Assembly: GCF_002838065.1 (NCBI RefSeq)
Contig: NZ_PIZU01000003.1
Location: 62,001-126,000, forward strand
Reading direction: 5' to 3'
Origin: Mycobacterium hubeiense
GTDB taxonomy: Bacteria; Actinomycetota; Actinomycetes; Mycobacteriales; Mycobacteriaceae
DNA length: 64,000 nucleotides
The notes under the pieces are model-generated. The model made no database searches, was not told the origin of the DNA, and worked only from the letters and a program-made list of their open reading frames with translations. Below, piece by piece: positions 8,144 to 15,924 of this stretch (its first letter is position 1; every line of letters starts with the position of its first letter). The position numbers and the translations under genes are program-made.

Positions 8144-8749
8144 TTAAGTCAGCGGCACGCCGAGAATCGGCCGCGGCACCGAGGCGCCGGGCCCGTCGAA
8201 GTGCCACCACTCGCCCTCGTACACCGTCAACCCGCCCGCCGCCATCGCCTTCCGCAGCCGCGCCCGATTCGCTTGCGCCACAGCGCTGATGCCGTCGGTC
8301 GCGAATGCCAAAGCGCGCGGCGAGAATTCGTCGAAATCGGTACCCATCTCCGCGCCCGCGATCGTCACGTCGACCGATCGGCCCGCCTCGTGGCTGCGCG
8401 CATACGGTCCCGGCTGCGCCACCCACTCCGGATTGGGCACCGCTTCGAACATCCTCACCTGGACTTCATGCGGTCGGTAGCAGTCCCAGAAGACGAGCAC
8501 ATCGGGCCGCAGCGCCTCGGCCGCGGCAGCCAGGCCCGCGGCCAGCGACTCATGCACCAGGCAGCGCGCGTCGGGCGGATACAGCGGTTCGCCGACGAAG
8601 TTGTTCGCCGTCGCATAGCGCAGGTCGATGATCGCGTCCGGCACGACGGTTCGCACGTCGACCAGACCCGCCTCCGACGCCGGTGACGCGTGCGCGACGC
8701 CTGCGCTGTACACCGCCGCCAGCACCCCGACCGTGAGCAATCGCTTCAT
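8144..8749 (-). CDS. exported VanX-like D-Ala-D-Ala dipeptidase
   Basis: A 201-residue protein with a signal peptide (MKRLLTVGVLAAVYSAGVAHA) and a peptidase M15D domain. Zinc and catalytic residues of VanX are visible: Arg in CYRPHEVQ, SHEAGRSVDV (the SxHxxGxAxD motif with S for A), and EWWH. VanX enzymes cleave D-Ala-D-Ala; exported members are thought to act in peptidoglycan recycling. The ATG at 8749 overlaps the arsR1 stop as TGATG, so translation is coupled to a metalloregulator, an unusual partner. The longer frame to 8782 lies inside arsR1 and removes the signal-peptide start. Confidence 0.82.
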   Translation of the reverse strand: MKRLLTVGVLAAVYSAGVAHASPASEAGLVDVRTVVPDAIIDLRYATANNFVGEPLYPPDARCLVHESLAAGLAAAAEALRPDVLVFWDCYRPHEVQVRMFEAVPNPEWVAQPGPYARSHEAGRSVDVTIAGAEMGTDFDEFSPRALAFATDGISAVAQANRARLRKAMAAGGLTVYEGEWWHFDGPGASVPRPILGVPLT

Positions 8750-9102
8750 CACGTGCAGCAGGTTGGGTCGAGGACGACGCACAGCGCGCTCAACGCATCG
8801 TGCCGCGCGCGATGAAAGACGTTCATACCCCGCCGATCCGACTCGACGAGGCCCGCTTTGCGAAGCTGCGCCAGGTGGTGACTGACGGTCGACTCGCTCA
8901 ATCCGAGCACCGCGGCCAACTCACCGCCGCTCTCCTCACCGGACGAGAACAGGTGCGACATGATCTTCACCCGCACCGGATCCGCCAGCGCCTTGAGGCG
9001 CAGTGCCACCTGCAGGGCGTCCTCATCGCTCATCGGCCCCGCAGCGACGGGCGCGCAGCACACGGGCGCGGAGATGTCGATCGTGGGCAACGTCTTCGGC
9101 AT
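8749..9102 (-). CDS. ArsR-family metalloregulator (first copy)
   Basis: A 117-residue winged-helix repressor. LKALADPVRVKIMSHL and the recognition helix SESTVSHHLAQLRKAGLV are typical ArsR/SmtB. Cys pairs near the N-terminus (PVCCAP) and C-terminus (PTCCT) are candidate As(III) or metal ligands; the classical ELCVC site in helix 3 is absent (GELAAVLG). It is divergent from arsI/cadI. Two ATAT-centred operator half-palindromes lie in the 101-base gap, so it probably represses both directions. Confidence 0.85.
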   Translation of the reverse strand: MPKTLPTIDISAPVCCAPVAAGPMSDEDALQVALRLKALADPVRVKIMSHLFSSGEESGGELAAVLGLSESTVSHHLAQLRKAGLVESDRRGMNVFHRARHDALSALCVVLDPTCCT

Positions 9103-9123
9103 GACACCATCTTGCCAGGGATA

Positions 9124-9137
9124 TTGACATATATCAA
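9124..9137. promoter_or_regulatory. ArsR-type operator, site 1
   Basis: TTGACATATATCAA is a near-perfect palindrome (one mismatched pair) of the type bound by ArsR/SmtB repressors. It lies 22 bases before the arsR1 start in the divergent arsR1/arsI promoter region. Confidence 0.6.
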
Positions 9138-9167
9138 AAAGGTGCGACCATGGACTCAGCGCGCTAG

Positions 9168-9183
9168 TTCGATATATGTCTCA
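9168..9183. promoter_or_regulatory. ArsR-type operator, site 2
   Basis: TTCGATATATGTCTCA contains GATATATGTC, the reverse complement of the core of site 1. It lies about 20 bases before arsI, next to its ribosome site AGGAGG (9192-9197). The two sites face each other, which fits shared repression of both divergent genes. Confidence 0.55.
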
Positions 9184-9203
9184 CAGGTTCCAGGAGGTTC
9201 CAC

Positions 9204-9671
9204 ATGTCCCGCGTACAACTCGCCCTCAATGTCGACGACCTCGACGAGGCGATCACGTTCTACTCCAAGCTGTTCAACACCGCGCCGGCCAAGGTGAAGG
9301 ACGGCTACGCGAACTTCGCGATCGCCGAACCCCCGTTGAAACTGGTGCTGTTGGAGAACCCCGGCCGGGGCGGCACCATCAACCACCTCGGCGTCGAGGT
9401 CGAGTCCAGCGAGCAGGTGCACGCCGAAATTGCCCGGTTGTCGGGCGAAGGCCTCTTCACCGATGAGGAGATCGGCACCACCTGTTGCTTCGCCACCCAG
9501 GACAAGGTCTGGGTGACCGGCCCGGCCGGCGAGAAGTGGGAGGTCTACACCGTGCTGGCCGATTCCGACACCTTCGGCACCAGCCCGCAGCATCCCGCGG
9601 ACGGTGATGACGCCGTGTGCTGCGGCGGATCGTCTACGGAAGCAGACAAAGCAACTGCGTCCTGCTGCTAG
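9204..9671 (+). CDS. ArsI/CadI-type glyoxalase-fold protein
   Basis: A 155-residue vicinal-oxygen-chelate protein (MSRVQLALNVDDLDEAITFYSKLF) of the ArsI/CadI family. ArsI is an Fe(II) dioxygenase that breaks the C-As bond of trivalent organoarsenicals; CadI (Rv2641) is its metal-induced mycobacterial relative. The vicinal Cys pair used for As binding is present (GTTCCFATQDK), as are NHLGVEV and EKWEVYTV for metal ligands. The Cys-rich tail (AVCCGG...ASCC) is typical. An ideal AGGAGG site precedes the ATG. A strong hairpin terminator follows. Confidence 0.85.
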   Translation: MSRVQLALNVDDLDEAITFYSKLFNTAPAKVKDGYANFAIAEPPLKLVLLENPGRGGTINHLGVEVESSEQVHAEIARLSGEGLFTDEEIGTTCCFATQDKVWVTGPAGEKWEVYTVLADSDTFGTSPQHPADGDDAVCCGGSSTEADKATASCC

Positions 9672-9682
9672 CCGATCGCGAC

Positions 9683-9716
9683 CTACCGCGGCCGTGGCGA
9701 CATGGCCGCGGTAGGC
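9683..9716 (+). terminator. strong hairpin after arsI
   Basis: CCTACCGCGGCC (9683-9694) and GGCCGCGGTAGG (9705-9716) form a perfect 12-base-pair stem with a ten-base loop, starting 12 bases after the arsI stop. No T-run follows, as is common for mycobacterial terminators. Confidence 0.7.
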
Positions 9717-9729
9717 GCATGATCGGGGC

Positions 9730-10242
9730 ATGGATCGGGACGCGATCGCTGCCGATCTGGAGCGCGCACGTGTGAGGTTTCACCAGCTCTTGGCGGCCGC
9801 CGGGCCGGACGACTGGGGAGGGCCCACGCGCGGAACCCGTTGGACGAACGAGCAATTGCTCTTCCACATGGTGTTCGGCTACATGGTCGTGCAGCGGTTG
9901 TTGCCGCTCGTGCGATTGCTGGGGCGGCTGCCCGAAGGCGTCAGCGCGGCATACGCCCGACTGCTCAACGCGGCGACGCGGCCGTTCCATCTGGTCAACT
10001 ACTACGGGTCCTGCGCCGCGGCCACGGTATACAACCGCCGGCGAATGGGCGCGAAGCTCGATCATGTCATCGACGCATTGCAGCGCAGGCTCGCTCAAGA
10101 GACCGACGACGACCTGCGCCGCGGCATGCACTTCCCCACCAGGTGGGATCCGTTTTTCACCGATTACATGACGCTGGAGGACGTGTACCGCTACCCCGGG
10201 CGCCACTTCGACTTCCATGCGCGCCAGCTCAGCTTCATCTAA
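9730..10242 (+). CDS. DinB-superfamily protein
   Basis: A 170-residue protein with a DinB-like four-helix bundle: an N-terminal helix, WTNEQLLFHMVFGYMV, and the C-terminal H-x3-H motif in YPGRHFDFHARQL; with the His of LLFH this forms the usual metal triad. The family includes mycothiol-dependent enzymes. It lies between arsI and arsR2, so a thiol-linked detoxification role is possible but unproven. It is separated from arsI by a terminator and ends 42 bases before arsR2. Confidence 0.7.
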   Translation: MDRDAIAADLERARVRFHQLLAAAGPDDWGGPTRGTRWTNEQLLFHMVFGYMVVQRLLPLVRLLGRLPEGVSAAYARLLNAATRPFHLVNYYGSCAAATVYNRRRMGAKLDHVIDALQRRLAQETDDDLRRGMHFPTRWDPFFTDYMTLEDVYRYPGRHFDFHARQLSFI

Positions 10243-10260
10243 CGTTCATTTGCCAACTGA

Positions 10261-10282
10261 TTCGATATCTGTCAATATCGAC
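10261..10282. promoter_or_regulatory. ArsR-type operator before arsR2
   Basis: TCGATAT (10262-10268) and ATATCGA (10275-10281) are perfect inverted arms with a six-base spacer. The site ends four bases before the arsR2 ATG, leaving no room for a ribosome site, so the mRNA may be leaderless and the operator would block transcription start directly. Confidence 0.6.
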
Positions 10283-10284
10283 GT

Positions 10285-10659
10285 ATGTCGAAGTCACCGC
10301 GGTTATTGACTGATCCGGCGTGTTGCCCTCCCGGCGCACTGCTACGCGAGCCGCTCACGCCTGCGGCTGCAGCGGATATGGCGGTCAAACTCAAAGCGCT
10401 GGCCGATCCGGTGCGGTTGCGGTTGTTTTCCGCGATCGCCAGCCATGCTGGTGGTGAGGCCTGTGTCTGTGACATCTCGGCCGGGCTGGAGGTTTCCCAG
10501 CCCACCGTGAGCCATCACCTCAAGGTGCTGCGCGACGCGGGTCTGCTCACCTCCGAGCGTCGGGCGTCGTGGGTGTATTACGCGGTGGTGCCCGAAGCCC
10601 TGGCCAGCCTGTCAGTACTTCTGGGCGCGGCCACCGACACCGTTGGGGTGCCGGCATGA
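10285..10659 (+). CDS. arsR: ArsR-family arsenite repressor (second copy)
   Basis: A 124-residue winged-helix regulator. It has LKALADPVRLRLFSAI, the canonical helix-3 As(III)/metal site ACVCDISAGL, and recognition helix SQPTVSHHLKVLRDAGLL. This copy has the classical CxC inducer site that the first copy lacks. Its TGA overlaps the ATG of the ACR3 pump gene (ATGA at 10656-10659), so repressor and pump are translationally coupled. Confidence 0.9.
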   Translation: MSKSPRLLTDPACCPPGALLREPLTPAAAADMAVKLKALADPVRLRLFSAIASHAGGEACVCDISAGLEVSQPTVSHHLKVLRDAGLLTSERRASWVYYAVVPEALASLSVLLGAATDTVGVPA

Positions 10660-11738
10660 CCGACACTGCCACTGCAGCACCGGCCGTCGTCGCCAAGCTG
10701 TCCACCCTCGACCGGTTCCTGCCGGTCTGGATCGGCGCCGCCATGATCGCCGGACTGCTGCTCGGGCGGTGGATCCCCGGGCTGAACACGGCGCTGGAAA
10801 GCGTTGCGCTGGATGGGATTTCGCTGCCCATCGCCCTCGGGTTGCTGGTCATGATGTATCCGGTGCTGGCCAAGGTCCGCTACGACCGACTCGACACCGT
10901 CACCGGAGACCGCAAACTCCTCGTCGCCTCCCTGCTGCTGAACTGGGTGCTCGGCCCGGCACTGATGTTCGCGTTGGCGTGGCTGCTACTGCCCGACCTG
11001 CCCGAATACCGCACGGGCCTGATCATCGTCGGCCTCGCCCGCTGCATCGCCATGGTGATCATCTGGAACGACCTGGCCTGCGGCGACCGGGAAGCCGCCG
11101 CCGTCCTCGTCGCGCTTAACTCGATCTTCCAAGTCATCATGTTCGCAGTCCTGGGATGGTTCTACCTGTCGGTGCTGCCCGGCTGGCTCGGGCTCGAACA
11201 AACCACCATCGACACCTCGCCCTGGCAGATCGCCAAATCCGTGCTCATCTTCCTCGGCATCCCCCTGCTGGCCGGATACCTCTCCCGCCGCATCGGCGAA
11301 CAAGCCAAGGGCCGCGACTGGTACGAGACGCGGTTCCTGCCGCGCATCGGGCCATGGGCGCTCTACGGGCTGCTGTTCACCATCGTGATTCTCTTTGCGC
11401 TACAAGGCGATCAGATCACCAACCAGCCGTTCGACGTCGCCAGGATCGCCCTGCCGCTGCTGGCCTACTTCGCCATCATGTGGGGCGGCGGCTACCTACT
11501 CGGCATCGTGCTCAAACTGGGCTATGAGCGCACCACCACACTGGCGTTCACCGCCGCCGGCAACAACTTCGAACTCGCGATCGCGGTCGCCATCGCCACC
11601 TACGGCGCCACCTCCGGACAAGCCCTCGCCGGGGTCGTCGGACCCCTCATCGAAGTACCGGTCCTCGTTGCGCTGGTGTATGTCTCCCTGGCGCTGCGGC
11701 GCCGGTTCACCCATCACACCCGAACACATTCCCGATGA
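10656..11738 (+). CDS. ACR3-family arsenite efflux permease
   Basis: A 360-residue membrane carrier with about ten helices. ACR3 signatures include IALGLLVMMYPVLAKVRYD, ARCIAMVIIWNDLACGD (the conserved Cys of the ACR3 family) and FTAAGNNFELAIAVAIATYG. It exports As(III) by proton antiport. Start ATG 10656 overlaps the arsR2 stop; the open frame back to 10569 lies within arsR2. The arsC that normally follows survives only as a remnant. Confidence 0.93.
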   Translation: MTDTATAAPAVVAKLSTLDRFLPVWIGAAMIAGLLLGRWIPGLNTALESVALDGISLPIALGLLVMMYPVLAKVRYDRLDTVTGDRKLLVASLLLNWVLGPALMFALAWLLLPDLPEYRTGLIIVGLARCIAMVIIWNDLACGDREAAAVLVALNSIFQVIMFAVLGWFYLSVLPGWLGLEQTTIDTSPWQIAKSVLIFLGIPLLAGYLSRRIGEQAKGRDWYETRFLPRIGPWALYGLLFTIVILFALQGDQITNQPFDVARIALPLLAYFAIMWGGGYLLGIVLKLGYERTTTLAFTAAGNNFELAIAVAIATYGATSGQALAGVVGPLIEVPVLVALVYVSLALRRRFTHHTRTHSR

Positions 11739-11765
11739 CTTGACGACGAGAACGGAGACCACCCC

Positions 11766-11944
11766 ATGACCGAAAGCCCGGCAACCACCAATTGCGCGCC
11801 GACCTGAACGTCGACCAGAAGCTGGCACTAAAGACGGCGGCGACCCGGCTGCACGGCGAGTTCGACGGCACGTTCGGCACCGAAACCATCGAACGCCGCG
11901 TCCGCCAGCTCCTCGCGGACCTCGGCGTCGACCCAGTATGCTGA
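11766..11944 (+). pseudogene. arsC (mycothiol-type arsenate reductase) internal-deletion remnant
   Basis: From TTG 11792 the frame reads LRADLNVDQKLALKTAATRL, then HGEFDGTFGTETIER, then RVRQLLADLGVDPVC and stop. The first part is the N-terminal three-helix-bundle domain of actinobacterial ArsC (usually ...FGTETIERF...). The end matches its extreme C-terminus (...EIERRVR.LLADLGV). About 190 codons including the CxxxxxR phosphatase loop are missing, joined at an IER that occurs on both sides. The natural ATG at 11766 (MTESPATT) is out of frame with the rest, so a frameshift is present too. It lies 28 bases after ACR3. A 50-residue product from TTG cannot be excluded. Confidence 0.72.
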
Positions 11945-12010
11945 GCAGTCGCACAACATTGCCGCTGGTTGAGCGGTTTTACGTGCGATAATGGCACTCT
12001 CATCTTCTAA

Positions 12011-12034
12011 TATTGTACTTCTCTGGGTACGATA
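12011..12034. promoter_or_regulatory. inverted repeat upstream of the molybdenum hydroxylase operon
   Basis: TATTGTAC (12011-12018) and GTACGATA (12027-12034) pair as inverted arms (7 of 8) around an eight-base spacer. The stretch 11980-12035 is AT-rich compared with its surroundings and is the only promoter-like DNA before the operon start at 12072. A dimeric repressor site is inferred; I do not recognise the regulator. Confidence 0.45.
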
Positions 12035-12071
12035 ACGTCGCTTCTACAGCCGACGGATTGGAGCGATTGCC

Positions 12072-14399
12072 GTGACCTCACAGTCCTCTGGGACCGTCGC
12101 GACCCGATACGCCGGGACCCGGGTCCAGCGGGTGGAGGACGGCCGCCTGCTCACCGGACATGGCACCTTCGTCGACGACGTCACACGGCCCGGCATGCTG
12201 CACGCCTGCTTCGTCCGCAGCCCCTTCGCGCGCGCCAAGATCAACGGCATTGACGCCTCGGCGGCGCTTGCAATGCCGGGCGTGCACGCGGTGTTCACCG
12301 CCGAGGATCTCAACCCCGACGTCAAGGAGGCGTGGCACGCCGTCGCAGGCAAGGACATCCCCGACACCCCGCGGCCGCCGCTCGCCGACGGCGAGGCGAA
12401 GTTCGTCGGCGACCCGGTCGCGATCGTCGTCGCCGAGAACCGCTACATCGCCGAGGACGCGATCGAACTTGTCGACGTCGACTACGAACCGCTGCCGGCA
12501 GTCGCGGACTTCCGTAAGGCCGTCAACGCCGAGGTCGTCGTGCACGAGGCATACCCCGACAACGTCGCCGGCGGCATGGCCGGGGCTCCACCCGACGAGG
12601 AGACGTTCAATACCGCCGCGCATGTCGTGTCAGAGAACATCTACCAGCAGATGTATGTGCCCGTGCCGATCGAGACGCGCGGCATGGTCGCCGAATGGCA
12701 GGGCGCCTCAGGCGAACTCACCATCTGGGCATCCACGCAGACACCGCATGAGCTGCGCGCGTTCGCCGCACGACTGTTGGGCATCCCGGCGCAGCATGTC
12801 CGCGTAATCATGAAGGATACCGGCGGCGGCTTCGGCCAGAAGGTCGTCCCGATGCGCGAAGACATGTGCATCATGCTCGCCTCCCGTAAGGTGCCCGCCG
12901 CGCTGAAGTGGATCGAGGACCGTCGCGAAAACCTGATGGCGGCCGGGCAATCTCGGCACGTCGACGGCAATGTCCGGATGGCGTTCGACGACGACGGCAA
13001 CATCTTGGCCGCCGACATCGACTTCGCCCAGGACGTCGGCTCGTATCCGACGCCGTACCCAGTGTTGACCACCGCGGCCATCGGCATGTTCTTCCCGGGC
13101 CCATACCGCGTTCCGAAGGCCAGCTTCAACTACAAGACGGTGTTCTCCAACACCGCCGGCCTGCATGCATACCGCGGGCCCTGGCAGTACGAGACCCTCA
13201 CTCGCGAAATACTTCTCGACATCGCCGCTCGCAAGATGGGTATGGATCCCGTCGAGCTGCGCCGCAAGAATCTGCTGCGCCGAGACGAAATGCCCTACTT
13301 CAACCCCAACGGCATGCCGTATGACCATGTCGCGCCGATCGAAACCTTCGAGCAGGCAGTCAAGATCCTCGACCACGAGGGCTTCCGGCGGGAGCAGCGC
13401 GACGCGCTGGCGCAGGGACGCTATATCGGCCTTGGCTTTTCGGCGTATATCGAGCCGACGGGCGCGGCGACCGGTCACTTGGCCAGCGAGGGCGCGACTA
13501 TCCGCATCGAGCCGACGGGCAAGATCAACGTCTATGTCAACGGCGGGTCGACGGGAAACAGTTTGGAGACCACCGTCGTTCAGCTCACGGCCGATGCATT
13601 GGGCGCCGACATCGAGGACGTCGCCACCATCCAGGGCGATACCGCGGTGACGCCGTACGGTGCCGGCACGCAGGGCAGCCGCAGCGGGCCGATGACCGCG
13701 GGCGCCGTCAACGAGACGGCGACCGTGCTGCGCAAGAAGATCGTGGCGATGGCGGCGGCGCGCCTGGGCGTCGAGGAAGACGCCATCGAACTTGCCAACT
13801 CACGGGCCACTGTCCGCGACGACCCCGAAAAGTCAGTCAGCTTCGCCGATCTCGCCTACCGCGCGTACTACGAGCCGCAGCAGCTGCCGCCCGGGATGTC
13901 GGCGGGCTTGGAGGCCAGCGAGCGATTCGTCTCCCAGGCGCCGATCCACTGGGCCAACGCGACGCACGCGTGCACCTGCGAGGTCGACGTGGAAACCGGG
14001 CATGTCACGCTGACGCGCTACATCGTCAGCGAAGACGTCGGTCCCATGATCAACCCGAACGTGGTCGAGGGCCAAATAGCCGGTGGCACAGTGCAAGGCA
14101 TCGGCGGCGCGCTGTTGGAGAACCTGGCCTACGACGACGACGGCAACCCGCTGGCATCGACGTTCGTCGACTATCTGCTCCCGACAGCCACAGAGGTCCC
14201 GCAGATCGAATACGGCCATGTCGAGATACCCGGCCCGGGCGTAGGCGGTTACAAGGGCGCCGGTGAGGGCGGCGCGATCGGGTCGACACCCGCGGTGATC
14301 AACGCGATCAACGACGCGCTGGCGCCGCTGGGCGTCACAATTACCAGACTGCCGGCCAGCCCAGCAGCGATCGTCTCGTTACTCGAGGAGGCCCGATAG
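12072..14399 (+). CDS. molybdopterin-binding large subunit of a xanthine dehydrogenase/CoxL-family hydroxylase
   Basis: A 775-residue Mo-MCD-binding subunit. Family motifs are RVEDGRLLTGHGTFVDD, DTGGGFGQK (residues about 250-258), GTQGSRSGP, and the catalytic-Glu loop GAGEGGAIGSTPAVINA near the C-terminus. The active-site loop reads GLHAYRGPWQYET: it is neither the AYxCSFR of form I CO dehydrogenase nor the AYRGAGR of form II. CO oxidation is therefore unlikely and the substrate unknown (an aromatic, N-heterocyclic or aldehyde compound). Start GTG 12072. First gene of a four-gene operon with CoxG-, CoxM- and CoxS-like genes. Confidence 0.9.
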   Translation: MTSQSSGTVATRYAGTRVQRVEDGRLLTGHGTFVDDVTRPGMLHACFVRSPFARAKINGIDASAALAMPGVHAVFTAEDLNPDVKEAWHAVAGKDIPDTPRPPLADGEAKFVGDPVAIVVAENRYIAEDAIELVDVDYEPLPAVADFRKAVNAEVVVHEAYPDNVAGGMAGAPPDEETFNTAAHVVSENIYQQMYVPVPIETRGMVAEWQGASGELTIWASTQTPHELRAFAARLLGIPAQHVRVIMKDTGGGFGQKVVPMREDMCIMLASRKVPAALKWIEDRRENLMAAGQSRHVDGNVRMAFDDDGNILAADIDFAQDVGSYPTPYPVLTTAAIGMFFPGPYRVPKASFNYKTVFSNTAGLHAYRGPWQYETLTREILLDIAARKMGMDPVELRRKNLLRRDEMPYFNPNGMPYDHVAPIETFEQAVKILDHEGFRREQRDALAQGRYIGLGFSAYIEPTGAATGHLASEGATIRIEPTGKINVYVNGGSTGNSLETTVVQLTADALGADIEDVATIQGDTAVTPYGAGTQGSRSGPMTAGAVNETATVLRKKIVAMAAARLGVEEDAIELANSRATVRDDPEKSVSFADLAYRAYYEPQQLPPGMSAGLEASERFVSQAPIHWANATHACTCEVDVETGHVTLTRYIVSEDVGPMINPNVVEGQIAGGTVQGIGGALLENLAYDDDGNPLASTFVDYLLPTATEVPQIEYGHVEIPGPGVGGYKGAGEGGAIGSTPAVINAINDALAPLGVTITRLPASPAAIVSLLEEAR

Positions 14400-15052
14400 T
14401 GGAACTAGTCAACGAATTTCGTGTGCCCGTGCCTGCCGACAAGGCGTGGGAGGTGCTGACCGATGTCGAACGGATCGCACCGTGTATGCCGGGGGCGCAG
14501 TTGCTTTCGGTCGACGGCGACGAGTTCACCGGCGCGGTCAAAGTCAAGGTCGGGCCGATCACCGTCCAGTACAAGGGCAAGGCGCAGTTCGTGGAGAAGG
14601 ACGCCGCGGCGCACCGCGCAGTGATCAAGGCCAACGGCAAAGAGACCCGCGGGCAAGGCAATGCGGCCGCGCTGGTCACCGCGGAACTCAAGGACGAGGG
14701 CGACAGCACGACGTGCGTGCTGACCACCGACCTGACGATCACGGGCAAGGCCGCGCAGTTCGGGCGCGGAGTGCTGGCGGACGTGGCCGGAAAATTGATC
14801 GGGCAGTTCGCCGACCGACTGGAAGCCGACGTGCTGGCCGATAGTCGCCCGGCGGCAGCGGCAGCGTCGAACGCATCGGAGGCGCCGGCGCCGATGAGCC
14901 AATTCAAGGCTGCCCAGCAGGCCGACGACACTGGGTCCGTCGACCTGCTCAGCGTCGTCGCCGGACCGATCGCCAAGCGCGTGGCCCCGGTGGCGGGCGG
15001 GTTGGCGGTTGGCCTTCTGGTCGGCTGGCTTCTCGGGCGTCGCGGCGCATGA
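14399..15052 (+). CDS. CoxG-like SRPBCC protein
   Basis: A 217-residue protein. Residues 1-150 are a CoxG/SRPBCC domain (ELVNEFRVPVPADKAWEVLT, GAVKVKVGPITVQYKGKA). An Ala-rich linker leads to a C-terminal membrane helix (GGLAVGLLVGWLLGRRG). CoxG in CO dehydrogenase operons helps anchor the enzyme to the membrane, and recent work links it to quinone delivery. Its GTG start shares one base with the large-subunit stop (TAGTG). This suggests the hydroxylase is membrane-linked and passes electrons to the respiratory chain. Confidence 0.85.
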   Translation: MELVNEFRVPVPADKAWEVLTDVERIAPCMPGAQLLSVDGDEFTGAVKVKVGPITVQYKGKAQFVEKDAAAHRAVIKANGKETRGQGNAAALVTAELKDEGDSTTCVLTTDLTITGKAAQFGRGVLADVAGKLIGQFADRLEADVLADSRPAAAAASNASEAPAPMSQFKAAQQADDTGSVDLLSVVAGPIAKRVAPVAGGLAVGLLVGWLLGRRGA

Positions 15053-15924
15053 AACCCGCACCGTTCGAGTACCACCGCCCGGACAGCACTGCTGAAGCTG
15101 CACAGATGCTCGCCGAATTCGGCGAGGACGCAAAGGTTCTCGCGGGCGGGCAGAGCCTGGTGCCGATGCTCGCGCTGCGGTTGGCGTTCTTCGACCACCT
15201 GGTCGACATCTCGCGGCTCGACGAATTGAAGGGCATCGAACGTCGCAACGGCGCGCTGTGGATCGGCGCGGGCACCACCGACGCGGCCGTCGGCGCCTCG
15301 TCGGAGGTCGAGTCCGCGGTGCCACTGCTCACCCGCGTGACGCCATACATCGGGCACTTCCAGATCCGCAACAAGGGGACTCTCGGCGGGTCCGTCGCAC
15401 ACGCCGATCCGGCCGGCGAGTATCCGACGGTCGCGCTGACGCTCGACGCGCAGATGGAGGCCGTTTCACCGAACGGCACGCGTCGGATACCGGCGTCGGA
15501 GTTCTTCCAAGGCTTGTGGGAAACCGCGCTTGAGCCCGACGAGGTGCTTACCGGCGTCTCGTTTCCGGTGTGGAGCGGCCGCTGCGGCTTCGCCGTCGAG
15601 GAATTTGCCCGTCGCCACGGCGATTTCGCGATCGCCGGGGCCACCATCGCGGTCGAACTCGACGGCGATGATCGACTGAGCCGCTGCGGCATCGGCCTGC
15701 TGGGTCTGGGCTCGACACCGGTGCGCGCCGCGCAGGCCGAGCAGGGTGTCATCGGACGCCCGGTCAGCGAGATCACCCCGGAAGAGGTCGGCAAGCTCGC
15801 GATGTCCGGGCTCGATGAGATTCCCGCCGACCTACAAGGTTCGGCCGCGTATCGCAGCCGAGTCGGCGCCGCGATGGTGGCGCGGGCTTGGACGTCAGCC
15901 ACCACGGAGGCCATCAATGCATGA
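15049..15924 (+). CDS. FAD-binding medium subunit (CoxM-like)
   Basis: A 291-residue FAD subunit of the molybdenum hydroxylase family. Motifs are AGGQSLVPMLALRL for FAD binding and RNKGTLGGSVAHADPAGEYP, followed by the CO dehydrogenase flavoprotein C-terminal domain. It transfers electrons from the FeS subunit to NAD or quinone. Its ATG overlaps the coxG-like stop by four bases (ATGA) and its end overlaps the small subunit. Confidence 0.9.
   Translation: MKPAPFEYHRPDSTAEAAQMLAEFGEDAKVLAGGQSLVPMLALRLAFFDHLVDISRLDELKGIERRNGALWIGAGTTDAAVGASSEVESAVPLLTRVTPYIGHFQIRNKGTLGGSVAHADPAGEYPTVALTLDAQMEAVSPNGTRRIPASEFFQGLWETALEPDEVLTGVSFPVWSGRCGFAVEEFARRHGDFAIAGATIAVELDGDDRLSRCGIGLLGLGSTPVRAAQAEQGVIGRPVSEITPEEVGKLAMSGLDEIPADLQGSAAYRSRVGAAMVARAWTSATTEAINA

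Noticed and set aside
12072..14399. Aerobic CO dehydrogenase (coxL)
   Set aside because: The active-site loop AYRGPW lacks the Cys and Ser of AYxCSFR required for the Cu-Mo centre of form I enzymes.
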